The notes beneath the pieces were generated by a model. It made no database searches and had not been told where the DNA came from. It worked only from the letters and a program-made list of their open reading frames with translations. A program made the translations under genes and the position numbers. Of a stretch of DNA of 64,000 nucleotides, positions 1-9,531 are shown one piece after another; position 1 is the stretch's first letter, and every line of letters starts with the position of its first letter. The DNA is taken from NCBI GenBank assembly GCA_019636815.1, contig JAHBWT010000011.1, forward strand, positions 1-64,000. The letters are read 5' to 3'. Source of the stretch: Nitrospira sp. (GTDB lineage: Bacteria > Nitrospirota > Nitrospiria > Nitrospirales > Nitrospiraceae).

Positions 1-482
1 GCCAAGATCACATTCTGGATGCCGCGGAGCCGCAACAACATCTCCAGATCGGTCGCCCAGAACGAGCCCTTGCCGGGCTTGTCGATGATCGGTTCGCCCT
101 CCTTCGGAGCCAATTCAGGGATGATGTCCCAGCCGGGCTCGCCCCGTACCAGGATCTTGCCACAGGGACCCGGGTCGCCGATGCCGGCTCCGATGCGGCG
201 GCTGCGCCAGCGCTTGTTCTCGGGTAAATCCGACAGGTCGGGCCGGTGCCCCTCTCTGGTGTGGAACACATGCATGCCGATGGTTCGGGCTTTCGACAGT
301 ACCTTGAGGATATGCGCGATGGGCGCGCGAGTGAGAGAAATGTCATAGCCCATCTTGTCGACATAGCCGCCCTTGCCGCAAAAGTCGGTCTGCATATCGA
401 TGATGAGAAAGACTGAATTGCCCGGCCTGAGATCGCCGTTATAGGGATACGGGTAGGGGTCGGATGCGACATATCTCGTCAT
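1..482 (-). CDS. biuH: Biuret amidohydrolase-like cysteine hydrolase (isochorismatase fold), partial
   Basis: The frame starts at ATG 482 behind a GAGAGG ribosome site and runs open to the window edge, giving 160 residues without a stop; the C-terminal third is outside. It has the isochorismatase-like opening IIDMQTDF with Asp29, then [10 protein letters not shown], the segment [12 protein letters not shown], and DKPGKGSF with Lys135. The Asp-to-Lys spacing (106) equals that recalled for Rhizobium biuret hydrolase (Asp36, Lys142); the nucleophilic Cys would lie just beyond the edge. Close likeness to that enzyme suggests hydrolysis of biuret to allophanate and ammonia, or action on a related ureide. 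It is the last visible gene of the GntR-controlled operon, 55 bp after the second permease. Family is secure; exact substrate is inference. Confidence 0.8.
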   Translation of the reverse strand, partial: MTRYVASDPYPYPYNGDLRPGNSVFLIIDMQTDFCGKGGYVDKMGYDISLTRAPIAHILKVLSKARTIGMHVFHTREGHRPDLSDLPENKRWRSRRIGAGIGDPGPCGKILVRGEPGWDIIPELAPKEGEPIIDKPGKGSFWATDLEMLLRLRGIQNVIL

Positions 483-537
483 GGCGTACCTCTCATGGAT
501 TTCCAGGTTAAGGTTCATTCGAGTCATCCTGTGTCGA

Positions 538-1455
538 CTAGCGAGTTACCGTGAGTTCATGGGGCACTCCTACAAGCGTGCGTCTGGGAGAACAGGTGAT
601 GATCATCACCGCCAAGGTCATGATGTACGGGATCGCGTTGAAGATGTAGTATCCGCCCGTGATGCCGACGGATTGTAAGGAGGGTCCCAATGCGGCGGCC
701 CCTCCCCACAAAAGGGAGACCCACAGGCAGCCGATCGGGTGCCAGCGGGCGAAGATCACCAGGGCCACCGCCATCAGTCCCTGCCCGCTCGATAAGCCTT
801 CACTCCAGTTGAACGGATAATAGAGGGAAAGATACGACCCACCGATCCCTGCCAAGAATCCTCCCTGAGCCGTGCTGAGGATCCGTATGCGATCGACCGG
901 CAATCCGAGGGCGCGCGCCGCATCCGCGCTTTCGCCGACGACTCGTACTTTTAACCCCCACGCCGTGTTCTTCAACATCCATGCGAGCGCAATAGCCACG
1001 ACGATTCCCATCAAGAACAACGCATTGATTTGGAGAGCCGCCTGGAGTTGCGGAATATCACTCCATCCACCAAGGTCAATAGAAGGCAGCCGAGGCGCGG
1101 AGGGCTGGATGTACGGCTTTCCCAGAAAGAAGGCCAATCCCGTGCCGAACAGCATCATCGCGATCCCCACGGCGATATCGTTGACTCGTTGGAAACTGCA
1201 GAGCCAGCTGTGCAGGGCGCCGAGCACCATGCCGGCCAGTCCGGCGCACAGGACGCCCAGCCAGGGAGACCCGCTGTGCAGCGAAACGGCATAGCCTGTC
1301 ATCGCGCCCATGACCAGGGTGCCCTCCAGACCCAAGTTGATACGGCCGCTTTTCTCGGTCAAGCACTCGCCCAGCGAGACAAAAAGGAACGGCGTGCCGA
1401 TTCGAATCGCACCGCCTAAGACGGCGATGAGGACTCCCCACCATCCGATTTCCAT
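538..1455 (-). CDS. ABC transporter permease, BMP/nucleoside-type, second subunit
   Basis: This 305-residue inner-membrane protein has about eight to ten hydrophobic segments and the family signature [18 protein letters not shown] near residues 34-51, typical of NupQ/YufQ-like permeases that partner BMP-family binding proteins. A second typical stretch is the cytoplasmic [15 protein letters not shown] coupling region around residues 168-185. Its ATG overlaps the stop of the preceding permease gene (TGATG), so the two are translationally coupled. With the other permease it should form the membrane channel of an importer for a nucleoside- or ureide-like solute. No ATPase gene is visible; it may lie beyond the left edge. 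Confidence 0.85.
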   Translation of the reverse strand: MEIGWWGVLIAVLGGAIRIGTPFLFVSLGECLTEKSGRINLGLEGTLVMGAMTGYAVSLHSGSPWLGVLCAGLAGMVLGALHSWLCSFQRVNDIAVGIAMMLFGTGLAFFLGKPYIQPSAPRLPSIDLGGWSDIPQLQAALQINALFLMGIVVAIALAWMLKNTAWGLKVRVVGESADAARALGLPVDRIRILSTAQGGFLAGIGGSYLSLYYPFNWSEGLSSGQGLMAVALVIFARWHPIGCLWVSLLWGGAAALGPSLQSVGITGGYYIFNAIPYIMTLAVMIITCSPRRTLVGVPHELTVTR

Positions 1456-2519
1456 CAGGACACTCCTTGTTTCTGCAACCTCGAAAAGCGGCCGTACAGA
1501 GTTTCGCTGAAGAGGATGACGAGAAAAATGATCCCCTGCATCACAAGGACGGTCGCATCGGGCAACTCGTGCGCGCGTTGCAGCAATCCGCTGCTCGCGC
1601 GGATGCCTCCCAGCAAAACGGCCACAGGAATGATGGCCAGCGGATTATTGCGGGCCACAAAGGCCACGAGAATGCCGGCATACCCATAATTGGCATTGAG
1701 GGTGTCATTGGCCCGGCCATGAATGGCCGCCACCTCCACCATGCCTGCCAGTCCACCGGCCGCTCCGGCCAGGAAACAGATGATCAAGATCAGCCGCCCG
1801 ACCGGCAACCCTGCGATTTGAGCCGCCCGAACATTCCCTCCGGCGATCTGGGACGCAAAGCCGAACACGGTGTGGTGCATGAGAAACCACGCGATGACGC
1901 ACGCCACCACTCCGAGCACTAATCCCCAATGGAGGTCTGTCCCGGGAATGACGCCGATCATATTGGCCTCTCCGATATGATGCGTCGAGGGATGGTTGAG
2001 GCTTTCCGGATCGCGAAAGGTGCTGGTGACGAAATGGTTCAATACCGCAATGGCGATATAGTTCAGTAACAGGCTGCTGATGGTTTCATTGACGGCGCGA
2101 TAGTGCCGCAATGCTCCTCCGATAATGAGCCACAGCCCGCCCGCCACCATGCCCGCGACCGCCATGGTGGTCAGAACGACCATGGGGGGAGCCGTCGGTA
2201 TGGCGAGCGCCGCAATAGCTGCGACAAGGCCGCCCATGACCACTGCTCCCTCTCCGCCGATGATAATCAAGCCGAGATATCCGGGGAGTGCGGTGCAGAG
2301 CGCCGTCAACATCAATGGCGCGGCTCGGATCAGCGTATTTTGCCAGGAAAACGTGGTGCCGAAGGCGGCCCGATACATGGTCTGATACACCTCGAACGGA
2401 TCGGCTCCAGCCGACGCCACGAAGACCCCGAACAACACCATCGAGACCATCAAAGATCCGACGATGATGAGAAACGGTTCCAGCGCTTTGTTCAGAGTTT
2501 GTGGCACGGCTCTGCTCAC
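1455..2519 (-). CDS. ABC transporter permease, BMP/nucleoside-type, first subunit
   Basis: A NupP/YufP-like membrane permease with many hydrophobic segments and the family motif PGYLGLIIIGGEGAVVMGG. An upstream ATG exists at 2573, but the GTG at 2519 overlaps the stop of the binding-protein gene as GTGA, which is the coupling seen elsewhere in this operon, so 2519 (354 residues) is preferred. It pairs with the permease encoded immediately downstream and with the BMP protein encoded upstream. Substrate cannot be read from the sequence; the operon context suggests a ureide or carbamoylated compound. Confidence 0.83.
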   Translation of the reverse strand: MSRAVPQTLNKALEPFLIIVGSLMVSMVLFGVFVASAGADPFEVYQTMYRAAFGTTFSWQNTLIRAAPLMLTALCTALPGYLGLIIIGGEGAVVMGGLVAAIAALAIPTAPPMVVLTTMAVAGMVAGGLWLIIGGALRHYRAVNETISSLLLNYIAIAVLNHFVTSTFRDPESLNHPSTHHIGEANMIGVIPGTDLHWGLVLGVVACVIAWFLMHHTVFGFASQIAGGNVRAAQIAGLPVGRLILIICFLAGAAGGLAGMVEVAAIHGRANDTLNANYGYAGILVAFVARNNPLAIIPVAVLLGGIRASSGLLQRAHELPDATVLVMQGIIFLVILFSETLYGRFSRLQKQGVS

Positions 2520-3649
2520 GACTTCGTCGAACCGATGACCCCTTCGACAAGCCAATCCATACTTTCCAGCCACATATCAGTCTGGACATGCTCCGTTCCG
2601 GCGGCGATCACCACACGGCCGGTGTTGTCTTTGATCGGCCCCTTGTACACGACCATCCCTCCACTCATGAATTTGTCTTTGGCAGCGTCGGCTTGTTTGC
2701 GAACGGCTTCCGTCACCACTTGGTTATAATCCGATACCTTGACGATGCCTTCCTTCAGCCCGCCGCGCACGAGGTGAGGAACAGGCTGCCCTTTCCGAAT
2801 CATGTCCGCATAATCCATGTAGACCTTGGCCCAATTCCATTCCGCTCCGGTGAGATACCCCTTCGGGGCCAGCTTCGATTGGTTGCAGTGGTATCCGGTG
2901 CAGTAGATGCCCCGCTTTTCAGCGGTCGTCATGACGACCTTGGGGCTGTCAACGTGGCAGGTAATGACATCGATGCCTTGGTCGACCAAGCTGTTCGTCG
3001 CTTCCGCTTCACGGACCGGCAGCGACCAGCCTCCGGTAAAAATCACATTGGTCGTACAGTTCGGCCTGATGCTGCGGGCGCCGAGCGTGTAGTTGTTGAT
3101 ATTGCGCAAGACCTGCGGGATGGGCTTGGCCGCCACGAATCCCAGTTTCCCGCTCTTGCTCATCCCACCCGCCACAATACCGGCGATGTACTGCGATTCA
3201 TCGATATAGCCGAAGTAACTGCCGGCGTTCTTGGGATGTTTCCCTTCCTGATAAAGCCCGCCGCAATGGAGAAACTGGATAGTGGGATATTGAGGAGCGA
3301 CCTTGAGAATGTGGGGATCGAAATACCCGAACGATGTGGGGAAGAGCACCTGGGCTCCGTCCAGTTTGACCATGCTCTCCATGGTTTTTTGGACCTCGAT
3401 GGTCTCCGGCACCTTTTCTTCATCGAAGGCCTTCACCCAATCGAGCTTGGCCACCGCCGATTTACCCTCGAAATGCGCCTGATTGTACCCGTAATCGTCT
3501 CGTGGCCCCACAAAAATGAAGCCCATCTTGACCTTGCCCGCCGCCCAGGCTTGGTCGGTCCAGCGTAAGCCACCCAACATTCCCAGGGCGCCGGCAGCTG
3601 CGGTTCCTTTCAGTAGCTGTCGTCTAGTCAGTTTCGGTGATGCAGCCAT
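2516..3649 (-). CDS. BMP-family (PnrA-like) ABC transporter substrate-binding protein, Tat-exported
   Basis: The 377-residue protein begins with a twin-arginine signal (TRRQLLKG at residues 8-15, then an Ala/Gly-rich core and AWAAG cleavage region), so it is exported folded to the periplasm. The mature part begins KVKMGFIFVGPRDDYGYNQAH, typical of the basic-membrane-protein family of nucleoside and related solute receptors, and keeps HCGGLY and DVITCHVDSP segments. It lies 9 bp after carbamate kinase and overlaps the first permease gene. Its likely task is to capture the compound degraded by the operon's enzymes. No lipobox is seen, unlike many Gram-positive members. Confidence 0.87.
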   Translation of the reverse strand: MAASPKLTRRQLLKGTAAAGALGMLGGLRWTDQAWAAGKVKMGFIFVGPRDDYGYNQAHFEGKSAVAKLDWVKAFDEEKVPETIEVQKTMESMVKLDGAQVLFPTSFGYFDPHILKVAPQYPTIQFLHCGGLYQEGKHPKNAGSYFGYIDESQYIAGIVAGGMSKSGKLGFVAAKPIPQVLRNINNYTLGARSIRPNCTTNVIFTGGWSLPVREAEATNSLVDQGIDVITCHVDSPKVVMTTAEKRGIYCTGYHCNQSKLAPKGYLTGAEWNWAKVYMDYADMIRKGQPVPHLVRGGLKEGIVKVSDYNQVVTEAVRKQADAAKDKFMSGGMVVYKGPIKDNTGRVVIAAGTEHVQTDMWLESMDWLVEGVIGSTKS

Positions 3650-3658
3650 ATGCCCTCC

Positions 3659-4666
3659 TTAATTGTGAGAGGTGAACGTTGGGACACCTTCCCGAACGAT
3701 GAACGTGCCGGTCTGACCTGCCATGGCGCGACCGATATTCTCAGGATTCGTGATCAGTCCCGTCTGCCCGCCTCCTTCGAGAAATTCGATTAGGGCTTGA
3801 ATCTTCGGCCCCATGCTCCCTTTGTCGAATTGATCGTCTGCATGGTGCTTCTTCGCTTCTGCGACCGTCATGCGATCCAGCCATTGCTGAGTGGGTTTGT
3901 TGAAATTGATGGCCACTTTTTCGACGCCGGTGGATACCATCAATAAATCGGCGCCGATGCCACGAGCCAGTAAGCTCGATGCCAGGTCCTTGTCGATGAC
4001 AGCCTCGACGCCGATAAGGTTTCCTTCCTCGTCCTGCACCACAGGAATCCCACCGCCTCCGCAAGCGATGACGACAAACCCAGACCGAGCCAAGAGGTTG
4101 ATGGCCGCCAGCTCGACGATACTCCTCGGCTGTGGAGACGGCACAACCCGCCGCCATCCACGACCCGCGTCTTCTTTGACGATCCATCCCTGCCGGCGCG
4201 CAAGCCGTTGCGCAGTCTGTTCGTCCATGTGTGACCCAATGGGTTTGGACGGGTCGGCAAAGGCCGGATCATTGCGGTCGACCACGGTCTGGGTCACGAT
4301 GGCCACCGCCTTCCGATCGATCTTCTGCTTGCGGAATTCGTTGTAGAGAGCTTTGAGGAACATGTACCCGATGCCGCCCTGCAGGTCGGCATCGGCGTAG
4401 TCCATCGGCACGGGAGGGACTTCCTCCAGAGCCAGCTCGGAACGGCGCAGGATGAAGCCGACCTGGGGGCCGGTCCCATGCGTAATCACGACATTCCATC
4501 CGGCCGCGATCATCTCCGCGATATGATGTGTCGTAATGGCAGCCTCTCGGCTTTGATCGGGAATCGATTCGTGATTCTTGTCGCGGATCAATGCGTTGCC
4601 TCCGACCGCAACGACTGCGAGCTTGTTGGTGGCGTTCACGAGAGCTTCCTCCCGGGCACTACCCAT
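3659..4666 (-). CDS. arcC: Carbamate kinase
   Basis: Carbamate kinase converts carbamoyl phosphate and ADP into ATP and carbamate, which decays to ammonia and CO2. The 335-residue protein shows the amino-acid-kinase landmarks AVGGNAL (about residues 20-26), THGTGPQVG, CGGGGIPVV and EAVIDKDLASS. It has about 16 extra N-terminal residues compared with ordinary family members; an internal start would remove them. The ATG overlaps the end of the allG-like gene by 8 bp, so both are co-translated. Next to FdrA/AllG/AllH homologues it should take carbamoyl phosphate made by that complex, as AllK does in Escherichia coli allantoin fermentation. Confidence 0.93.
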   Translation of the reverse strand: MGSAREEALVNATNKLAVVAVGGNALIRDKNHESIPDQSREAAITTHHIAEMIAAGWNVVITHGTGPQVGFILRRSELALEEVPPVPMDYADADLQGGIGYMFLKALYNEFRKQKIDRKAVAIVTQTVVDRNDPAFADPSKPIGSHMDEQTAQRLARRQGWIVKEDAGRGWRRVVPSPQPRSIVELAAINLLARSGFVVIACGGGGIPVVQDEEGNLIGVEAVIDKDLASSLLARGIGADLLMVSTGVEKVAINFNKPTQQWLDRMTVAEAKKHHADDQFDKGSMGPKIQALIEFLEGGGQTGLITNPENIGRAMAGQTGTFIVREGVPTFTSHN

Positions 4667-6071
4667 CGACTATGGTATTCGCCAACGCGGAAACGGCCTG
4701 AGTGAAACAAGCGAGCGGCGCGCGCGTGATTCCGGCCCCGATCTGGCCGATCCCGGCCTCACGATGGGCAATGCCCGTATTGATGATTGGTTGGATCCCT
4801 GTGTCGACGACTTTCCGGATGTCGATCCCGGCCGGTGAACCGGCAAAATTCAGAGACGGGAGCGTGAAGGCATTGTTACGGCCGATGGTGATGTGGGTCA
4901 TGGTCATGGTGTTGTCGATCGCATCCTGCGGCGTACCGCCGACGAACTTGACGATGGCCGGAGAGGCGGCCATGGCGAAACCTCCGACTCCGGCGGTTTC
5001 GGTGATGGCACTATCTCCCAAATCCGGTGCTGCGTCGGCGGTGGTGTAGCCGGGGAAGAACAGTCCGTCCACAAGCGGGGCTTCTGCGGTAAACCACCGG
5101 TTCCCAGTGCCGCTGACTCTGATGCCGAACTCAACTCCGTTACGGGCCATGGCTGTGACCATACTGCTGCCCGGAACGCCGTGAGCTGAGTCGAGCATGG
5201 CTTTACACGCGGCCATGGAAAGATTGAGAAAAAAGTGATCGTTGCCGGCGATGAACTCGACGACCGTCGAGACGTCGGCAGCCGGGATGTGTGCCTTCAA
5301 CAATGCTGAGATGAAGCGCTTGAGGAACAGCGAGGAAGCAGCGGCATTGCGATTATGCACTTCATCGCCCATGTGGAGAGCCTGCGCCATCATGGGCTTG
5401 AGATCCATCCCGCCCAGGAGTTCGACGCCGGTTCGCAGTGCCGGCGCGAGAACTTGCCCCATCCATTTGAGACGGGTGATCACGTCCGGGCCATTCGCGC
5501 CGAACCGAAGCGCCTTGCCGAGGCCTTCGTTAAAGTTGCTGAATGCCTGATTTCCATTGATCGTATTGGTCACCATCCACACCGGCATGGATGGGCTGAT
5601 GATCCCGGCCATTGGTCCGACGGCATTGTGGTGGTGGCAAGGCTCAAACGCGATCTCTCCACCAGAGGCCATGGCCTCTGCCTTGGCGAGGTTTTCAGCC
5701 CAGCCTTCATAGAGAATCGCCCCGACGATGGCTCCCCTCATGGGCCCGCACATATCCCTCCACGCAATGGGGGGACCACTGTGGAGAATCATGCGATCCG
5801 CCATGTTGGGAATGACTTGACCTGCGATACCGATTCCGCGAAGCACCGGCTGGGCCGATTGGTAGGCGTCGAAGGCTGTTTGATTCGCCGTTTCAACCGC
5901 GGAAAGGTTGATTAGTCGGGCCAGGTCACGGCCGACCTCCGCTTGTCCCTGCGCGGGCGGAGCCCATTCGATCTGGAGAGCGGAACCACCTGCCATGGCG
6001 ATGGAATCTGCGAAGGAAGATAGACCGACGTTCAATACTTGAAGTTTTTCCTGAAACAGGGCCTGTATCAT
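4659..6071 (-). CDS. allG: DUF1116 protein, AllG-like subunit of a carbamoyltransferase complex
   Basis: The 470-residue protein belongs to DUF1116, the YlbE/AllG family that acts with FdrA and AllH as oxamate carbamoyltransferase in E. coli. Recognisable parts are EPCHHHNAVGPMAGI near the middle, NTINGNQAFSNFNEGLGKAL, and a C-terminal AGSPAGIDIRKVVDTG. A longer open frame reaches 6218, but the ATG at 6071 overlaps the fdrA stop as ATGA and the upstream residues are Arg/Gly-rich non-family sequence, so 6071 is chosen. It sits between fdrA and carbamate kinase. The actual carbamoyl acceptor or donor is not known here. Confidence 0.88.
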   Translation of the reverse strand: MIQALFQEKLQVLNVGLSSFADSIAMAGGSALQIEWAPPAQGQAEVGRDLARLINLSAVETANQTAFDAYQSAQPVLRGIGIAGQVIPNMADRMILHSGPPIAWRDMCGPMRGAIVGAILYEGWAENLAKAEAMASGGEIAFEPCHHHNAVGPMAGIISPSMPVWMVTNTINGNQAFSNFNEGLGKALRFGANGPDVITRLKWMGQVLAPALRTGVELLGGMDLKPMMAQALHMGDEVHNRNAAASSLFLKRFISALLKAHIPAADVSTVVEFIAGNDHFFLNLSMAACKAMLDSAHGVPGSSMVTAMARNGVEFGIRVSGTGNRWFTAEAPLVDGLFFPGYTTADAAPDLGDSAITETAGVGGFAMAASPAIVKFVGGTPQDAIDNTMTMTHITIGRNNAFTLPSLNFAGSPAGIDIRKVVDTGIQPIINTGIAHREAGIGQIGAGITRAPLACFTQAVSALANTIVDG

Positions 6072-7624
6072 AATCGCCCTCCGACAGCGCCTGCCCGTAC
6101 CGCCACTGCGGTTGCCATACGCACCGCCTGCGCGTTGCTCTCGGCCAGAATGACCCCGGCTTCTCGCAAGGCCATCTCCTGCCGAGCGAGATTCTGCGGG
6201 TCTCCGGCAGTCCCGCACACGAATCCTACGATCACCAGATCCCGGCCGGCCTTGCCTGCCAAGTCGCGCGCTTTTTGAACGACCGGTACGATTTCACCGG
6301 CGGGATCGGCATGAGACCCATGCCCGAGGACGACATCCAGCAGAATAACCGCCGTCTCAGGATCGGTGGCCTCCTTGATGAGGCGTTCATTCCGCAGTCG
6401 ATGATCGATCATCGGATGTGGACGTCCGCGGGTGAACAAATCGTCACCGAGATCGACAACGGTGTGCGCGCGACTGGTCCAGACATCGTGTAAACGGTCT
6501 CCGGGGTCCACGGGCGTATTGGAAAAGACTTGCCCTAATTCCTTCTTCAGCAGGAGCGTTGCTTCGTAACAAAAGGTCCCCCCACTGTACAGGCCGCGAA
6601 TGTATTGCTGTCCGGGGGACAATCCGGACGGAATGGATATCGGAGTGCATTTCGGTTTGGCATCGTCTGGATTTCGGCCTTCGGCGAGAGCAACAGCTGC
6701 CGCTGCGGCATCTTCCAGAGTGGTGGCGGCAAACACGTTCCCGCGCCTGACGAGCGCAGGATCAGCGCCGAGAAAATTCGCCACGACCGGTTTCCCGGCG
6801 CCTTCTGCCGCTTCCAGCACGCGCCCGGCCACTTCCGGAGACGGAGGCTTGGAGATCAGCACGATGACCGAGGTGGAGGGGTCGGCCGCGAGGGCTTTCA
6901 ACCCCTGGAGCATGGAAATGCCGCCCACGTCGCGGTGCAAATCATGCCCGCCGGTGCCGATCGCTTGTGAAATGCCGCCACCCCACCGATCGGCCAGGCA
7001 GGTGACCTGCTGTAAGCCCGTGCCGGATGCTCCGACGACACCGATGACTCCATGGCGTACCACGTTGGCGAAAGCGAGCGGGATGCCGTTGATGATGGCC
7101 GTTCCGCAATCCGGACCCATCACGATGAGGTCTCGGGATTGGGCGAAACGTTTGAGGGCGATTTCGTCCTTCAACTCGACGTTGTCACTGAACAGCATCA
7201 CGTTGAGGCCGAGACTCAACGCTTTGAAGGCCTCGGATGCCGCATACTCGCCGGGAGTGGAGATCAAGACGAGATTGGCACCGACCATATTGCCAAGGCC
7301 CATTTCAATGCTTCGTGGAGGAATACCGCGTGACAATCCGTTTTCTGACGACGACGGAGGCTGCTTCAATGCCGACTCCGCGGCTGCCAACGCCGATTCC
7401 AGCGCACCGGCATTGCCTTGTAGCGAGATCAGCAGGTCGTTGGCGCTGGCGTCGACGGATTCGGTCAGCAAGCCGGCATCTCGGAGCAAGCGTATGTTGT
7501 TGGGGGAAGCCATAACGGCCGAAGCTTGCTCCACGCCCGGCAGCTTGGCGAATGTGGAGGAAAGCTGCATCAATGAGACGGAATCGCGATAGAAATTTCG
7601 GAGTACTTTGGCGGCCGTGGCCAT
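6068..7624 (-). CDS. fdrA: FdrA-family protein, acyl-CoA-synthetase-like subunit of a carbamoyltransferase
   Basis: A 518-residue FdrA homologue with two succinyl-CoA-synthetase-like halves. The N-terminal half contains MGPDCGTAIINGIPLAFAN and GVVGASGTGLQQVT; the C-terminal half contains LDVVLGHGSHADPAGE, where the histidine resembles the phosphohistidine region of CoA ligases, and IVGFVCGTAGDPQ. In E. coli FdrA works with AllG and AllH to move a carbamoyl group between oxalurate and phosphate. It is the first gene behind the operator-promoter at 7657-7686 and overlaps allG by four bases. A general CoA ligase is unlikely given its neighbours. Confidence 0.9.
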   Translation of the reverse strand: MATAAKVLRNFYRDSVSLMQLSSTFAKLPGVEQASAVMASPNNIRLLRDAGLLTESVDASANDLLISLQGNAGALESALAAAESALKQPPSSSENGLSRGIPPRSIEMGLGNMVGANLVLISTPGEYAASEAFKALSLGLNVMLFSDNVELKDEIALKRFAQSRDLIVMGPDCGTAIINGIPLAFANVVRHGVIGVVGASGTGLQQVTCLADRWGGGISQAIGTGGHDLHRDVGGISMLQGLKALAADPSTSVIVLISKPPSPEVAGRVLEAAEGAGKPVVANFLGADPALVRRGNVFAATTLEDAAAAAVALAEGRNPDDAKPKCTPISIPSGLSPGQQYIRGLYSGGTFCYEATLLLKKELGQVFSNTPVDPGDRLHDVWTSRAHTVVDLGDDLFTRGRPHPMIDHRLRNERLIKEATDPETAVILLDVVLGHGSHADPAGEIVPVVQKARDLAGKAGRDLVIVGFVCGTAGDPQNLARQEMALREAGVILAESNAQAVRMATAVAVRAGAVGGRL

Positions 7625-7656
7625 GTGGTCGGTCTCTGATGAGGTCTACGAGCCAA

Positions 7657-7686
7657 AATAGAACACAATATTGTATACAATGTCAA
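7657..7686 (-). promoter_or_regulatory. Promoter of the fdrA operon with GntR-type operator in the spacer
   Basis: Read on the minus strand, a perfect -35 box TTGACA (7686-7681) is followed after 18 bp by TCTATT (7662-7657). The spacer contains the perfect 12-bp palindrome ATTGTATACAAT (7670-7681), the type of site bound by FCD-class GntR repressors. A nearly identical site lies before the GntR gene at 9532-9543. Binding there would block RNA polymerase, so the operon is probably repressed until a ligand binds the regulator. The boxes are seen directly; function is inferred. Confidence 0.7.
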
Positions 7687-7783
7687 GAGAGAAACTGGGA
7701 GCTTGAACTCTATGGCAAATCAGCTTGTGGAACATTGTCTCATCGCTCCCTTATCGTTCGAGCCGCATTCCTGGTGAAACGAA

Positions 7784-8734
7784 TCAATTGAAGAGCACAG
7801 ACTCATCAAGAAGATGAAGCGCCGGGCTTTGCCACGCGAGACAGCCCAACAGCAGTCCCAACACGCCGTCGGGGCCGGACGTATGGCCGACTTGTAAAGC
7901 GGCTTGTGTGGCCACCCTGACGCTCATCATGTCGTTCGCCTGCTTCAGCTGCTGGGCTAATTTCGCGATCGGCTCAGCAATGTGCCCTTTGACTGCAGAT
8001 CGGAGATAGGCGCAGCTGATCTCATTGGTGTTTCGTGCTAGTGCAGGTATTTCAGCCTTGAGGGCGGCGAGGAATTGCCTCCGCGATGGGCTGTCACACG
8101 CCGTGGACCATAAGCCGGCTAGATAGCCCACGAGAAAATCATCACCTGAAGGGGTTAAGCCGGGGCCCCGCCCGATCAATGGCATGATGGAAGCCCTGGC
8201 ATCCTCCGATTGAAAATCTTTCGTCGCTTGCAGGAGAGCAGAAATCGTATGAATCGACGGCTGAAGAAAGACCTCTGTAGCGGTCGGAGTGTATGACCGC
8301 TCCTTCGAAGGAGAAACAACTCGCGGAATCTTTGATAGGCCGCTCCTACGGCGAAAGGTTTTCAATTCGCACCAAGCGATTGCCCAGGAGTGGGCTTGAG
8401 CATATTGGCGGAGATCGATGTGTAACTCTTGGAGATCGATGTGCCAAGGACGTGCGGATCGCAGGTCGACGGAAAAAGCGGATCCGCCGGTGCGGAGGAT
8501 GCCGCCTCGGCAGGCGACCGGTTGTCCGACTTGCACAAGATTGACGAAGGTAAATTCGGGTGGGGTATGCAAGCGAATGCCGTGAGGAACATTGCCTTTC
8601 TGGCTTGGAAGCAGGGTCAGCAGCATACCAGGCTCCAGCCATAGGTTGCAGGCGTGGTGGAACACGCTGTGCACGGTTCCGCTGAAATGATGAATCGGCA
8701 CCTGAACGCCGACCGAAAGGGCTTGGCAGCGCAT
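7784..8734 (-). CDS. allH: DUF2877 protein, AllH-like subunit of a carbamoyltransferase complex
   Basis: The protein (316 residues) belongs to DUF2877, the YlbF/AllH family, recognised by IGRGPGLTPSGDDFLVGYLAG around residue 200 and by the C-terminal HTSGPDGVLGLLLG. ATG 8734 is preferred because GGAG lies five bases before it; a GTG two codons upstream is also possible. In E. coli AllH is the third subunit of oxamate carbamoyltransferase with FdrA and AllG. Here it is not directly next to fdrA: it follows the GntR gene by about 35 bp and is separated from fdrA by the operator-promoter, so it may be transcribed with the regulator. Confidence 0.82.
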   Translation of the reverse strand: MRCQALSVGVQVPIHHFSGTVHSVFHHACNLWLEPGMLLTLLPSQKGNVPHGIRLHTPPEFTFVNLVQVGQPVACRGGILRTGGSAFSVDLRSARPWHIDLQELHIDLRQYAQAHSWAIAWCELKTFRRRSGLSKIPRVVSPSKERSYTPTATEVFLQPSIHTISALLQATKDFQSEDARASIMPLIGRGPGLTPSGDDFLVGYLAGLWSTACDSPSRRQFLAALKAEIPALARNTNEISCAYLRSAVKGHIAEPIAKLAQQLKQANDMMSVRVATQAALQVGHTSGPDGVLGLLLGCLAWQSPALHLLDESVLFN

Positions 8735-8770
8735 GGACACTCCATTGCCCGATACATTCCAAGGCGACCG

Positions 8771-9484
8771 CTACGTTCTCATTGAATACGCTCTAGCCAG
8801 CGCATCCTTGATCGATGTATGAACGTTGTTGCGCCCTTCATCGATATTCCGTTGCATCGCGACACGGGCGCCAGGCGCATCTTTGGATTCGATACGCTCC
8901 AGAATTTCCAGATGTTGACGGCACGTGCTGTCAGGTCGATCCGGCTTGCCGAAATCGATAATACGAAACAGCATCAACCGCTCGTTGATGGCGCGAAGGT
9001 GACGCAAGAGGGATTTGTTTCCCAAGGCGTGGGCGAGTGTTTCGTGAAACAGCGTGTCCAGTTTGGCGAGTTCCTCGGGTTCCTTGGAAGATCCGTCCAG
9101 CAGGTCCGTCCATGTCCGCTTCAGCTTAACCAAGTCTTCAGTATCATTCTTTTTCTGCGGACCTCTGGTCGCCAGACATTCAACGGCATACAGTTCCAAG
9201 GCTAAGCGGACCTCGTACAGTTCCTCGATCTCGCCGATGTTGTACTGTCTGACGACATAGGCCCGATTCGGTAATTTTTTCACGAATCCGTCGGATGCTA
9301 GGACACGGAGCGCTTCCCGTACCGGACTTCGACTCACCTTGAATTGCTCGCACAGCTCAGCTTCGGTCAGTCGATGTTCAGGCGGGTAGTGCCAGTGAAT
9401 GATCTGTTCCTTGAGTGTGGCGACGATTGAAGCACTGAGATTTGACGGTTCTCGCTCCCGTAACTGGTCGTTTGACTTCCCCAT
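8771..9484 (-). CDS. GntR/FadR-family (FCD) transcriptional regulator
   Basis: A 237-residue regulator with an N-terminal winged helix (about residues 20-85) containing LTEAELCEQFKVSRSPVREA, the standard GntR recognition helix, and a C-terminal all-helical FCD ligand domain. The FCD metal/ligand residues are visible as LDTLFHETLAHAL and RQHLEILERI. It is the first gene of the operon cluster. A 12-bp palindrome at 9532-9543, about 48 bp before its start, matches the one in the fdrA promoter in 11 of 12 positions, so it probably represses itself and the catabolic operon. The inducing ligand is unknown. Confidence 0.9.
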   Translation of the reverse strand: MGKSNDQLREREPSNLSASIVATLKEQIIHWHYPPEHRLTEAELCEQFKVSRSPVREALRVLASDGFVKKLPNRAYVVRQYNIGEIEELYEVRLALELYAVECLATRGPQKKNDTEDLVKLKRTWTDLLDGSSKEPEELAKLDTLFHETLAHALGNKSLLRHLRAINERLMLFRIIDFGKPDRPDSTCRQHLEILERIESKDAPGARVAMQRNIDEGRNNVHTSIKDALARAYSMRT

Positions 9485-9531
9485 AACCAGAACCCTTCAG
9501 AACCCCTTCGTTTAAGTCGGGCAGCAGACAC

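Noticed and set aside
6068-7624. FdrA read as a succinyl-CoA synthetase subunit
   Set aside because: The fold is shared, but the neighbours AllG, AllH and carbamate kinase identify the carbamoyltransferase family.
1-9484. A standard allantoin degradation operon
   Set aside because: No allantoinase, allantoate amidohydrolase or ureidoglycolate dehydrogenase gene is visible; the hydrolase present is biuret-hydrolase-like.
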